From Kordiimonadales bacterium IMCC3096 (lineage in GTDB: Bacteria; Pseudomonadota; Alphaproteobacteria; Minwuiales; Minwuiaceae), in contig CP018227.1 of the NCBI GenBank assembly GCA_016865035.1, positions 1,334,001 through 1,398,000 on the forward strand: a stretch of DNA of 64,000 bases, written 5' to 3'. Below the pieces are notes generated by a model. The model made no database searches. It saw nothing but the letters and a program-made list of their open reading frames with translations, and had not been told where the DNA came from. Numbering within the stretch: the stretch's first letter is position 1; every line of letters begins with the position of its first letter. Positions 33,246 to 41,597 of the stretch are shown one piece after another. The position numbers were made by a program, and so were the translations under genes.

Positions 33246-34169
33246 ATGAACTGGATCCTTCTGATAGAGCAGACCCTGAACGGCCTGCAACTCGGGTTGC
33301 TGCTGTTCCTGCTTGCCGCCGGGCTGACCCTGGTCTTCGGCATCATGGATCTGGTCAATCTGGCGCACGGCTCGCTCTATATGGTCGGCGCCTATTTCGC
33401 AGCGACATTCACCGCCTGGACCGGCTCCTTCGTCCTTGCGGTGGTGCTCACCCTGCCCGCAACCCTGCTTGTCGGTGCCGTGGTGGAGATCGTCTGCCTT
33501 CGAACCCTCTACGATCGTGATCACCTGGATCAGGTGCTGGCCACCTTCGGCCTGATCCTGTTCTTCAACGAGCTTGTCCGGCTGGTCTGGGGACCGGCAG
33601 GACTGAGCGTGCCCCTGCCCGAGTTCCTCTCCAGTTCGCTGGAACTGGCGCCCGGTCTGATCTACCCGAGCTACCGGCTGGCAATCATCATCGCCTCGCT
33701 GCTGGCCGCCTTCTTCCTCTACTGGCTGGTGGCCCGCACCCGCATCGGCATGCTGATCCGCGCCGGGGCCTCCAACCGGGAAATGGTCGGTGCACTGGGG
33801 GTCAATATCCGGTTCCTCTTCACCATCGTCTTCGGTCTTGGCGCCGCCCTCGCCGGGCTGGCCGGCCTGATGGCCGCGCCGATTTCCACGGTGGAGATCG
33901 GCATGGGCGAGAATGTCCTGATCCTGGCCTTCGTGGTCATCGTCATCGGCGGTATCGGTTCCATCCGCGGTGCCTTCGTCTCCGCCCTGCTGATCGGTCT
34001 GATCGACACGGTGGGCCGCGCCTTCCTGCCCGATGTGATCGGTGGCTTCTTCGACGACGAGTTTGCGGACGCCGCTGCCCCGGCGCTGGCCTCCATGAGT
34101 ATCTACCTGCTGATGGCAGTGATCCTGGCCTTCCGGCCCGAGGGTCTGTTCTCCGCCAGGAACGGCTGA
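33246..34169 (+). CDS. livH: ABC transporter permease, LivH type
   Basis: A 307-residue inner-membrane permease with about eight hydrophobic helices. Signatures are G-L-T-L-V-F-G-I-M-D-L-V-N-L-A-H-G-S near residue 28 and G-A-A-L-A-G-L-A-G-L-M-A-A-P. A late I-V-I-G-G-I-G-S-I-R-G-A-F motif forms the contact with the ATPase. Second gene of the cassette. Confidence 0.92.
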   Translation: MNWILLIEQTLNGLQLGLLLFLLAAGLTLVFGIMDLVNLAHGSLYMVGAYFAATFTAWTGSFVLAVVLTLPATLLVGAVVEIVCLRTLYDRDHLDQVLATFGLILFFNELVRLVWGPAGLSVPLPEFLSSSLELAPGLIYPSYRLAIIIASLLAAFFLYWLVARTRIGMLIRAGASNREMVGALGVNIRFLFTIVFGLGAALAGLAGLMAAPISTVEIGMGENVLILAFVVIVIGGIGSIRGAFVSALLIGLIDTVGRAFLPDVIGGFFDDEFADAAAPALASMSIYLLMAVILAFRPEGLFSARNG

Positions 34170-34173
34170 GCCG

Positions 34174-35187
34174 ATGCAGATGATCCGCGTCGGTTTCATT
34201 GGTCTGGTCATGCTGGCGCTGGCCGTGGTGCCGGTCGTCGCCAATGCCATCGACGAACCCTTCTACGTCTCCCTGTTCACCCGGATGCTGGTGCTGGCCA
34301 TTGCCGCCAGTTCGCTGAACCTGGTGCTGGGCTATGGCGGGATGGTCAGCTTCGGCCATGCGGCCTATCTGGGACTCGGCAGCTACGTGGTGGGTATCGG
34401 GTTCTATCACGCGGCCAACGACGGCATGGACTGGGCGCTCAACGGCTGGCTGCATCTGGCCCTGGCCGTCGTCATTCCGGGAATGGCGGCACTGCTGATC
34501 GGCGCGATCTCCCTGCGTACGCGCGGCGTCTACTTCATCATGATCACGCTCGCCTTCTCGCAGATGCTCTACTATTTCTTCATCGGGCTGGAGCGCTACG
34601 GCGGCGATGACGGGCTCAGTCTCTGGTATCTGAGCGACTTCGGGGACGTCATGGACCTGAACGACGACTCACAGCTCTACTACCTCGCCTACGGGCTGCT
34701 GGTGCTGGTGCTGTTCACCCTCTACCGGCTGGTCAACTCCCGCTTCGGCATGGTCGTGCGCGGCGCGAAGTCCAATGAGCGACGGCTGATGGCCGTGGGC
34801 TTTCCCACCTACCGCTATCGCCTGGTCGCCTTCGGCATTTCCGGTGCGATCTGCGGCGTCGCCGGTTTCCTGATGGCCAACCAGTCGGAGTTCGTCAGCA
34901 CGTCGGAGATGCACTGGGTGCATTCGGGCGACCTGATCGTCATGGTCGTGCTGGGCGGCATGGGCACCCTTTTCGGACCCGTGCTGGGCGCCGTCGGTTT
35001 CCTGATGCTGGAACAGTACCTGCCGGAACTGATGGAGGGCGTCTGCCACATCATCGGCGGCGAGAGCTGCGGTATTGCCGGGGAATACTGGAAGATGGTC
35101 TTTGGTCCCCTGCTGATCCTGATCGTGCTGTTCGCGCGCGGCGGCATCGACGGCCTGCTGCAGGGCAAGGTGGGCCGCAATGTCTGA
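34174..35187 (+). CDS. livM: ABC transporter permease, LivM type
   Basis: A 337-residue permease partner of LivH: A-A-S-S-L-N-L-V-L-G-Y-G-G-M-V-S-F-G-H-A near residues 45-65 and M-V-V-L-G-G-M-G-T-L-F-G-P-V-L-G-A as the ATPase contact. It starts 4 bp after livH stops and overlaps the next gene by 8 bp. Confidence 0.92.
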   Translation: MQMIRVGFIGLVMLALAVVPVVANAIDEPFYVSLFTRMLVLAIAASSLNLVLGYGGMVSFGHAAYLGLGSYVVGIGFYHAANDGMDWALNGWLHLALAVVIPGMAALLIGAISLRTRGVYFIMITLAFSQMLYYFFIGLERYGGDDGLSLWYLSDFGDVMDLNDDSQLYYLAYGLLVLVLFTLYRLVNSRFGMVVRGAKSNERRLMAVGFPTYRYRLVAFGISGAICGVAGFLMANQSEFVSTSEMHWVHSGDLIVMVVLGGMGTLFGPVLGAVGFLMLEQYLPELMEGVCHIIGGESCGIAGEYWKMVFGPLLILIVLFARGGIDGLLQGKVGRNV

Positions 35188-35935
35188 GGCGCTGACCATC
35201 GAGGGGCTGGTGAAACAGTTCGGTGGCCTGACCGCGACCGACCACCTCTCCCTGTCGGTGACCCAGGGCGAAGTCCACGCTGTCATCGGCCCCAACGGGG
35301 CGGGCAAGACCACCCTGATCGGACAGTTGACCGGCGAGATCACGCCAGACGCCGGCACGATAAGGTTTGCCGGGCGGGACGTGACCGGCCTGGCCGTTCA
35401 CCGCCGTTCCATGCTGGGGCTCGCCCGATCGTTCCAGATCACCAATGTGCTGGCCGACTTCACTGCACGGGCCAATGTGGCGCTGGCGGTGCAGGCGCAT
35501 CAGGGCCATTCGTTCCGGTTCTGGCGCAAGGCCGCGACGGACCCGCGACTGATCGGCCCGGCCGAGGAGCATCTGGCGACCGTCGGCCTGGCCGACCGCG
35601 CCGATGTCACCGCCTCCAGCCTCAGCCACGGCGAACAGCGCCAGCTCGAACTCGCCATGGCCCTGGCGACGCGGCCGGCAATGCTGCTGCTGGACGAGCC
35701 GATGGCGGGCATGGGGCCGGAAGACAGCGCCCGCATGGTGGAGATCCTGAAACGCCTGAAGGGTGAACTGACGATCCTGCTGGTGGAGCATGACATGGAC
35801 GCCGTCTTCGCCCTGGCCGACCGCATCACCGTGCTGGTCTATGGCCGCGCCATCGCCACCGGCGCACCGGAGCAGATCCGCAATGACCCGGATGTTCGCG
35901 CCGCCTATCTGGGCGAGGAGACCGGCGATGCTTGA
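35180..35935 (+). CDS. livG: ABC transporter ATP-binding protein, LivG type
   Basis: A 251-residue ATPase. Walker A is G-P-N-G-A-G-K-T-T-L, the signature is L-S-H-G-E-Q-R-Q-L-E-L-A-M, Walker B is M-L-L-L-D-E-P-M-A-G-M, and the H-loop is V-E-H-D-M-D. The Q-loop differs slightly from LivG consensus but all catalytic motifs are present. It overlaps livM and livF by 8 bp each. Confidence 0.93.
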   Translation: MSEALTIEGLVKQFGGLTATDHLSLSVTQGEVHAVIGPNGAGKTTLIGQLTGEITPDAGTIRFAGRDVTGLAVHRRSMLGLARSFQITNVLADFTARANVALAVQAHQGHSFRFWRKAATDPRLIGPAEEHLATVGLADRADVTASSLSHGEQRQLELAMALATRPAMLLLDEPMAGMGPEDSARMVEILKRLKGELTILLVEHDMDAVFALADRITVLVYGRAIATGAPEQIRNDPDVRAAYLGEETGDA

Positions 35936-36629
35936 AGTCGCGGACCTCGAGACCTCCTACGGCCAGAGCCAGGTGCTGTTCGGCATGAACCTGTCCATCG
36001 AAGCGGGCCAGGTGGTGACCCTGATGGGCCGCAACGGCATGGGCAAGACGACCACTGTCCGCTCCATCATGGGCCTGACGAAGGGACATGCCGGATCGAT
36101 CCGGTTCGAGGGGACGGAGATCCGGGGCATGCCGTCCTATCGGGTGGCGAAGATGGGGCTGGGACTGGTGCCGGAGGGACGGCAGATCTTCCCCAACCTT
36201 TCCGTCCGGGAGAATCTGGTCGCCACCGCCGACAACCGCTCCCCCGGCGCGGCACGCTGGACGCTGGAAAGTGTTCTGGCCGCCTTCCCGCGCCTTTCGG
36301 AGCGTGCCGGCAACATGGGCAATCAGCTCTCGGGCGGGGAACAGCAGATGCTGGCGGTCGCCCGGGCACTGATGACCAATCCGCGCCTGCTGATCCTGGA
36401 CGAGGCAACCGAGGGCCTGGCCCCCCTGATACGGCAGGAAATCTGGTCGATACTGGGCAGCCTGAAGGCGGAGGGCCAGGCCATCCTGGTCATCGACAAG
36501 AACGTCGCGGCCCTGAAACGGCTCGCCGACCGGCATTGCTTCATCGAAAAGGGCAGGGTCGCCTGGTCAGGCACGACAGCGGAGCTGAATGCCGCCGCTG
36601 ACATCGAACAGCGCTATCTGGGCGTCTGA
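35928..36629 (+). CDS. livF: ABC transporter ATP-binding protein, LivF type
   Basis: A 233-residue ATPase, second of the pair. Walker A is G-R-N-G-M-G-K-T-T-T, signature L-S-G-G-E-Q-Q-M-L-A-V-A-R-A-L, Walker B L-L-I-L-D-E-A-T-E-G-L-A-P. The H-loop position reads V-I-D-K-N-V, the usual LivF variant with no histidine. Its start lies inside the last codons of livG. Confidence 0.93.
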   Translation: MLEVADLETSYGQSQVLFGMNLSIEAGQVVTLMGRNGMGKTTTVRSIMGLTKGHAGSIRFEGTEIRGMPSYRVAKMGLGLVPEGRQIFPNLSVRENLVATADNRSPGAARWTLESVLAAFPRLSERAGNMGNQLSGGEQQMLAVARALMTNPRLLILDEATEGLAPLIRQEIWSILGSLKAEGQAILVIDKNVAALKRLADRHCFIEKGRVAWSGTTAELNAAADIEQRYLGV

Positions 36630-36723
36630 TCCCGTCTGAACCCAGCGTTCATGATTTCTATACTGAATCCGGACAACACTGCCGCCAAGCAATCCACAAG
36701 AGCGTCGGCGGGGAAAGTCCAGC

Positions 36724-37803
36724 ATGTATGATCTCGACAATGGTGCAGAAGCACGCCGCATCTCTGACGCCGCCATGCAGTTGCTCGAGGCCTACGAGAT
36801 TCCGCCAAACCCCGACTACTTCCGCCTGATGTACGACTATGTCTCCGGTCGCGATCCGGTTGTCACCCGCCAGCTCGGCGATGCCGCAAGCGAGAGCAAC
36901 GCACGGTTCCGCCGTGTCGCCACCGACCTGCTGCTGCATCATTATGGCGAAGGCCGCACCCTGAACCTGCTGTCGGAAACCGGTGGTGCGCTTGGCGAGA
37001 TCGTCAACCGTTCCGTCGGCCAGCTCGCCGATGCCGGCTCGGAGGCCAAGGAATTCAGTTCCGAACTCGGTGGTTTCGCGGATGGCCTCGGTGAGGTCAA
37101 TGCCGAGGTGAGCGTCAGCACCCTGGTCGAACAGATGGTCACATCCACACGTCGGATGCAGGCGAAATGCGCCAAGCTGGAGACGGATCTCACCCAGTCC
37201 AGCAACGAGATCAACAACCTGCGCAACAAGCTCGACGAGACCCGCGCGGAGGCACTGACAGACAAGCTGACGGGCATCTCCAACCGGGCAGGCTTCGACA
37301 AGGCACTGAATACCGCCATCGTCGAGACGCGTGACGAGAATGCGCCCATGACGCTGATCATGTGCGACATCGACAACTTCAAGAAGTTCAATGACAACTA
37401 TGGTCATCAGGTCGGCGATCAGGTCCTGCGCCTGGTGGGCGGAATCCTGCGCAGCACGCTGAAGGGTCAGGACATTCCCTGCCGCTACGGCGGCGAGGAG
37501 TTCGCCATGATACTGCCGCGCACCGATGTTGTCGGCGCGAGCAAGGTTGCGGAAGCCATCCGCGTCATGATCGAACGCAAGCGCATCGTGCGCAAGAGCA
37601 CGGGCGAAGCCATCTCGCGCGTCACCATGTCGTTCGGTATCGCCGAGTATCTGCCCGGCGAAGCGGGCACCGATCTGATCGAACGGGCCGACAATGCGCT
37701 CTACCGCGCCAAGAACGAAGGCCGCAATCGTGTCTGCATCGGGGCGCAGGCAACCGAGAAACCCAAGTCAGGGACCCCCTCCGTGATGGCCGCCGCCGGT
37801 TGA
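36724..37803 (+). CDS. Diguanylate cyclase with GGDEF domain
   Basis: A 359-residue c-di-GMP synthase. The N-terminal 180 residues are helical with a coiled coil near 135-180 and a conserved Y-E-I-P-P-N-P-D-Y-F-R-L-M-Y-D-Y segment of unknown ligand. The C-terminal GGDEF domain begins D-K-L-T-G-I-S-N-R-A-G-F. It has the active-site loop R-Y-G-G-E-E-F (the GGEEF variant, active in general) and R-A-D-N-A-L-Y-R-A-K. No membrane segment, so cytoplasmic. Confidence 0.92.
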   Translation: MYDLDNGAEARRISDAAMQLLEAYEIPPNPDYFRLMYDYVSGRDPVVTRQLGDAASESNARFRRVATDLLLHHYGEGRTLNLLSETGGALGEIVNRSVGQLADAGSEAKEFSSELGGFADGLGEVNAEVSVSTLVEQMVTSTRRMQAKCAKLETDLTQSSNEINNLRNKLDETRAEALTDKLTGISNRAGFDKALNTAIVETRDENAPMTLIMCDIDNFKKFNDNYGHQVGDQVLRLVGGILRSTLKGQDIPCRYGGEEFAMILPRTDVVGASKVAEAIRVMIERKRIVRKSTGEAISRVTMSFGIAEYLPGEAGTDLIERADNALYRAKNEGRNRVCIGAQATEKPKSGTPSVMAAAG

Positions 37804-37884
37804 GCCGCTGAGACAGAAGGCTTTACACGCCAGGCGATAAGCGTCTATTCAGCCCGACGATCATCTCATCGGAGAACGCCACCC

Positions 37885-38325
37885 ATGCCCAAACCCGAAT
37901 GGGGTGCCAAGCACAGTTGCTCAAGCTGTGGCACCAAGTTCTACGACTTCAACAAGACGCCGCTGATCTGCCCCAAGTGCGGAACGGAGAACCAGCCGCT
38001 GGTGGTGTTCAAGCAGCGTCGCCCGACACCGGCTGACCCGCCGAAGAAGCCGACCCCCACGAAACCCGTCAAGGCCGTCAGCGATGACGATGATGATGAC
38101 GACGATCTGGAGGTCGATGACGACGATACCCTGCTCGACGACGACGACGATGACGATGATGTCTCGCTGTCGGTGGACGATGACGAGGATGACGCGCCCG
38201 TGCCCGGCACCCCCGACGTCGACGAGGACGACGACGACGAGCCCGTTGACCTGGGTGACCCGGACATCGATGACGATGACGACGACATGTCCGACGACGA
38301 CGAGGACGACGACGACACGAAGTAG
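37885..38325 (+). CDS. TIGR02300/FYDLN-acid family zinc-ribbon protein with acidic tail
   Basis: A 146-residue alphaproteobacterial protein of unknown function. A zinc ribbon C-S-S-C-G-T-K-F-Y-D-F-N-K (residues 12-24) and C-P-K-C-G occupies the N-terminus. The family name comes from the F-Y-D-L-N motif, here F-Y-D-F-N. Residues from about 70 to the end are almost pure Asp and Glu. It probably binds a basic partner or nucleic-acid-binding protein. It stands alone, with its own hairpin terminator downstream. Confidence 0.9.
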   Translation: MPKPEWGAKHSCSSCGTKFYDFNKTPLICPKCGTENQPLVVFKQRRPTPADPPKKPTPTKPVKAVSDDDDDDDDLEVDDDDTLLDDDDDDDDVSLSVDDDEDDAPVPGTPDVDEDDDDEPVDLGDPDIDDDDDDMSDDDEDDDDTK

Positions 38326-38362
38326 CGTTCCGGTTCGCGACCACGGGAACCATCATGATACC

Positions 38363-38402
38363 GAAGCCGCTGCCCCGGACCCTGGTTCGGCGTGGCGGCT
38401 TC
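38363..38402 (+). terminator. Intrinsic terminator after the acidic zinc-ribbon gene
   Basis: GAAGCCGC at 38363-38370 pairs with GCGGCTTC at 38395-38402 (eight perfect pairs), with further partial pairing of the GC-rich interior. The stem is followed by TTCGTTTC. It lies 38 bp after the stop. Confidence 0.6.
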
Positions 38403-38526
38403 TTCGTTTCCGCCACCCGCGCATGGAAGCGCAACCGATTGACGCCATGGTTTAACTGACTAGAGTTCAGTTAGATCGGTTCCGCCTGCTGCGGAACATC
38501 AGGATGCGATCAGGGGAGCTGGCGGA

Positions 38527-39879
38527 ATGACCGCAATCGAGCAGAGCAGTCCGGCGCGGGCCGGTGAGCACGATCTGGCCCACCTGCCGGGTCACAAGGG
38601 CATGCCGGTGCTCGGTGACACGCTGAAGTTCCTGAAGGACCCCATGGGGCTGCAGCGGCAGAACTACAGCGAGTACGGCACGGTCTACAAGGCCAGGACG
38701 TTCATGCAGTGGAACGTCACCATGCTGGGCCCGGACGCGCTCGAGTTGGTGCTGATGGATCGGGAGAAGAACTTCTCCTCCAAACTCGGCTGGTCGCACA
38801 TGCTGCGCCGCCTCTTCTCGGACGGTCTGATGCTGCGCGACTTCGACGACCACCGGGCGCACCGCCGCATCATGCAGGTGGCGTTCAAGCCGGAGCCGAT
38901 GAAGGATTACCTGCTGCGCATGAATGGCGGTATCGAGGCGCGGCTGGACGAGTGGTCGAAGATGTCGGAGTTCAAGTTCTACCCGGCAATCAAGGAACTG
39001 ACGCTCGATCTCGGTGCCAGCGTGTTCCTGGGCCTGGACATGGGTCCCGAAGCCCGCCGCATCAATCAGGCCTTCGTCGATGAGGTTGCCGCCGCCGTCT
39101 CGGTCGTGCGCCGACCGGTGCCCGGGCTGGCGATGGCCCGGGGGGTCAAGGCACGCAAGTTCCTGAACGAATTCTTCCGCGACCTCATTCCGGTGCGGCG
39201 TGCGGGCAGTGGTGACGACATGTTCACCCAGCTCTGCCAGGCGGAGTCAGAGGACGGGCAGAAACTGTCGGATCAGGAAATCATCGATCACCTGAACTTC
39301 CTGCTGATGGCCGCACACGACACCACGACCAGTTCCCTGACCACCATGTTCTGGGCACTGGCTGCCTTCCCGGAATGGCAGGAACGGATCAGGGCCGAAG
39401 TCGCCGAGATCGGGGGTGCGCACCTGACCTATGACCGCATGGGCGACATGGATTATGCGGAACGGACCTTCAACGAGGCGCTGCGCTGCATGCCGCCCGT
39501 TCCCTTCATTCCGCGCCGGGTGATGCGCGATTTCGAGTTTCAGGGGAAGACCATACCGGCCGGCACCAATGTCAGCGTCAGCCCGGGTTTCGTGCACATG
39601 ATGCCGGAGCTGTGGACGGAACCGGAGAAATTCGATCCCGACCGCTTCTCCGCCAATCGGGCCGAGCACCGCAATCACAAGTTCGCCTGGGCGCCGTTTG
39701 GCGGCGGCGCGCACAAGTGCCTGGGGATGCATTTCGCCTACATGCAGGTCAAGGCGTTCTCCTTCCAGTTCCTGCAGCGGTTCCGGGTCAGTGTCGAACC
39801 GGGGTACGAACCCGAGTGGGCGCGCATCCCGATCCCGAAGCCCCTGGACGGCCTGCCGGTGAAGCTGGAGCAGCTCTGA
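38527..39879 (+). CDS. Cytochrome P450
   Basis: A 450-residue soluble P450. The I-helix oxygen-activation motif is A-A-H-D-T-T-T-S-S, the K-helix is F-N-E-A-L-R (E-x-x-R), and the haem loop is F-G-G-G-A-H-K-C-L-G with C398 as thiolate. No membrane anchor. The haem loop and the H-D-T-T motif resemble CYP families acting on hydrophobic substrates such as sterols, terpenes or fatty acids (CYP51/CYP120-like). No ferredoxin or reductase gene is adjacent. Substrate unknown. A small gap with an AT-rich stretch (38450-38475) precedes it. Confidence 0.93.
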   Translation: MTAIEQSSPARAGEHDLAHLPGHKGMPVLGDTLKFLKDPMGLQRQNYSEYGTVYKARTFMQWNVTMLGPDALELVLMDREKNFSSKLGWSHMLRRLFSDGLMLRDFDDHRAHRRIMQVAFKPEPMKDYLLRMNGGIEARLDEWSKMSEFKFYPAIKELTLDLGASVFLGLDMGPEARRINQAFVDEVAAAVSVVRRPVPGLAMARGVKARKFLNEFFRDLIPVRRAGSGDDMFTQLCQAESEDGQKLSDQEIIDHLNFLLMAAHDTTTSSLTTMFWALAAFPEWQERIRAEVAEIGGAHLTYDRMGDMDYAERTFNEALRCMPPVPFIPRRVMRDFEFQGKTIPAGTNVSVSPGFVHMMPELWTEPEKFDPDRFSANRAEHRNHKFAWAPFGGGAHKCLGMHFAYMQVKAFSFQFLQRFRVSVEPGYEPEWARIPIPKPLDGLPVKLEQL

Positions 39880-39943
39880 GACCGCACGGCTGTCCCTGCT
39901 TTCAAGGTTGCCGCCGGGTGGCGGGAGCCACTACGGTTCAGCC

Positions 39944-40726
39944 ATGAACGACCATGTCATCGACCAGGGCTTCGATGCCTATACCGACAGCGATCACGCC
40001 GTCTGGCGCACCCTGTTCGAGCGTCAGTCGAAGCTGCTGCCCGGTCGCGCGGCACCGGAGTTCGTGGAGGGGCTGAAGGCCCTGGGCGTGGCGGCGGACG
40101 GCATCCCGGACTTCGAGGCGCTTTCCGACATCCTGGAGGCAGCCACCGGCTGGCGCATCGTCGCCGTCGCCGGACTGGTCCCCGATGACGTGTTCTTCCG
40201 CCACCTGGCCAATCGCCGTTTTCCGGTCACCAACTGGATCCGCAAGCCGGAACAGCTCGATTACCTGCAGGAACCGGACGTGTTTCACGACTGCTTCGGA
40301 CATGTGCCGATGCTGTTCAATCCGGTCTTTGCCGACTACATGGCCGCCTATGGTCGGGGCGGCATCAAGGCGCTGAACCTCGGCGCGCTGAAACTGCTGG
40401 CGCGGCTGTACTGGTACACGGTGGAATTCGGCCTGATCCGCACCGATGCGGGCCTGCGCATCTATGGCGCGGGCATTGTCTCCTCCAGGGGGGAAACGAC
40501 CTTCAGTCTGGAGGATGAAACACCGAACCGGCTCGCCTTCGACCTGTTGCGCATCATGCGCACCGACTACATCATCGACCACTATCAGCAGACCTATTTC
40601 GTCATCGACTCCTACGACCAGCTGTTCGATGCCACCCGCCCGGACTTCACGCCCTACTACGCGCAGTTGAAGCCCCTGCCGAGCCTGGACCCCGATCAGG
40701 TTCTGCCCACCGACGAGCGGATCTGA
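39944..40726 (+). CDS. phhA: Phenylalanine 4-monooxygenase
   Basis: Pterin-dependent non-haem iron enzyme converting phenylalanine to tyrosine, 260 residues, the usual bacterial length without a regulatory domain. The 2-His-1-Glu iron site is visible: H115 and H120 in F-H-D-C-F-G-H-V-P-M-L, and E161 in Y-T-V-E-F-G-L-I. The start at 39944 is preferred over the longer frame. The partner carbinolamine dehydratase (PhhB) is not in the window. It lies downstream of the P450 and just upstream of recO. Confidence 0.95.
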   Translation: MNDHVIDQGFDAYTDSDHAVWRTLFERQSKLLPGRAAPEFVEGLKALGVAADGIPDFEALSDILEAATGWRIVAVAGLVPDDVFFRHLANRRFPVTNWIRKPEQLDYLQEPDVFHDCFGHVPMLFNPVFADYMAAYGRGGIKALNLGALKLLARLYWYTVEFGLIRTDAGLRIYGAGIVSSRGETTFSLEDETPNRLAFDLLRIMRTDYIIDHYQQTYFVIDSYDQLFDATRPDFTPYYAQLKPLPSLDPDQVLPTDERI

Positions 40727-40760
40727 CAGATGGGCCAGGTCACCGACCGGCGGTCGCGCC

Positions 40761-41552
40761 ATGGAATGGACTGACGACGGCATCGTGCTGTCGTCACGCC
40801 GTCTGGGCGAAGGCGGCGCGATTGTCAGCCTGCTGACCGAGTCCCAGGGCCGTCACGCCGGTCTGGTGCGCGGTGCGGGATCGAAGCGGCAGCGCGGTGT
40901 GATCATGCTGGGCAATACCGTCCACGCCACCTGGCGGGCCCGGCTGGCCGACCATCTGGGCACCATGCGGCTCGAACCCGCGATCAGTCGCACCAACATG
41001 GTGCTGGACGATCCGGTGCGCCTTGCCGCGCTGGCCAGTGCCGCCATGCTGCTGGAGGGTGGCCTGCCGGAGCGCGAAGCCCACCCGGTACTGTTCCGCG
41101 CCACCACGATCCTGTTCGATGCCATCGCTGCCGGTACGGACGACTGGGTCGAAGCCTACTTCGGCTGGGAAGTCGGGCTGCTGTCGGAGATGGGTTTCGG
41201 GCTGGACCTTTCACGCTGTGCCGGGACCGGTGCCACGGCAGATCTGGGCTATGTCTCACCGAAATCCGCGCGGGCCGTCTCGTTGGTTGCAGGCCAGCCC
41301 TACGCGGAGAAGCTGCTGCCCCTGCCCCGCTTTCTGGTCGGGGGGCGCGGACGCCCGGTGGCGAATCACCCGGCGACTGACTGGGCCGACGCCGCCCAAC
41401 TGACCGGCCACTTCCTCGAACGCCAGGTCTTCCCCCGCGAGGACGGCGGCTTGCCTGCCGCACGCGGGCGATTTGTTGAGTTGCTCTTGCGTCGGACCAC
41501 TACATCTGGTGTGTTGAGCGACAGATTACCGGACTCGCCCGAAGACGCATGA
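40761..41552 (+). CDS. recO: DNA repair protein RecO
   Basis: RecFOR-pathway mediator that loads RecA on gapped DNA, 263 residues. It opens M-E-W-T-D-D-G-I-V-L-S-S-R-R-L-G-E, the RecO N-terminal OB fold, then S-K-R-Q-R-G-V-I-M-L-G-N. A helical C-terminal domain follows, ending F-L-E-R-Q-V-F. The D-W-V-E-A-Y-F-G-W-E-V-G-L-L-S-E-M-G-F-G-L-D segment is diagnostic. It lies 46 bp before parC, an arrangement seen in alphaproteobacteria. Confidence 0.93.
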   Translation: MEWTDDGIVLSSRRLGEGGAIVSLLTESQGRHAGLVRGAGSKRQRGVIMLGNTVHATWRARLADHLGTMRLEPAISRTNMVLDDPVRLAALASAAMLLEGGLPEREAHPVLFRATTILFDAIAAGTDDWVEAYFGWEVGLLSEMGFGLDLSRCAGTGATADLGYVSPKSARAVSLVAGQPYAEKLLPLPRFLVGGRGRPVANHPATDWADAAQLTGHFLERQVFPREDGGLPAARGRFVELLLRRTTTSGVLSDRLPDSPEDA

Positions 41553-41597
41553 CCCCGCGCGTCAGGGCCGGTCCCCCGACAAGGAAACGCCCGCGCC

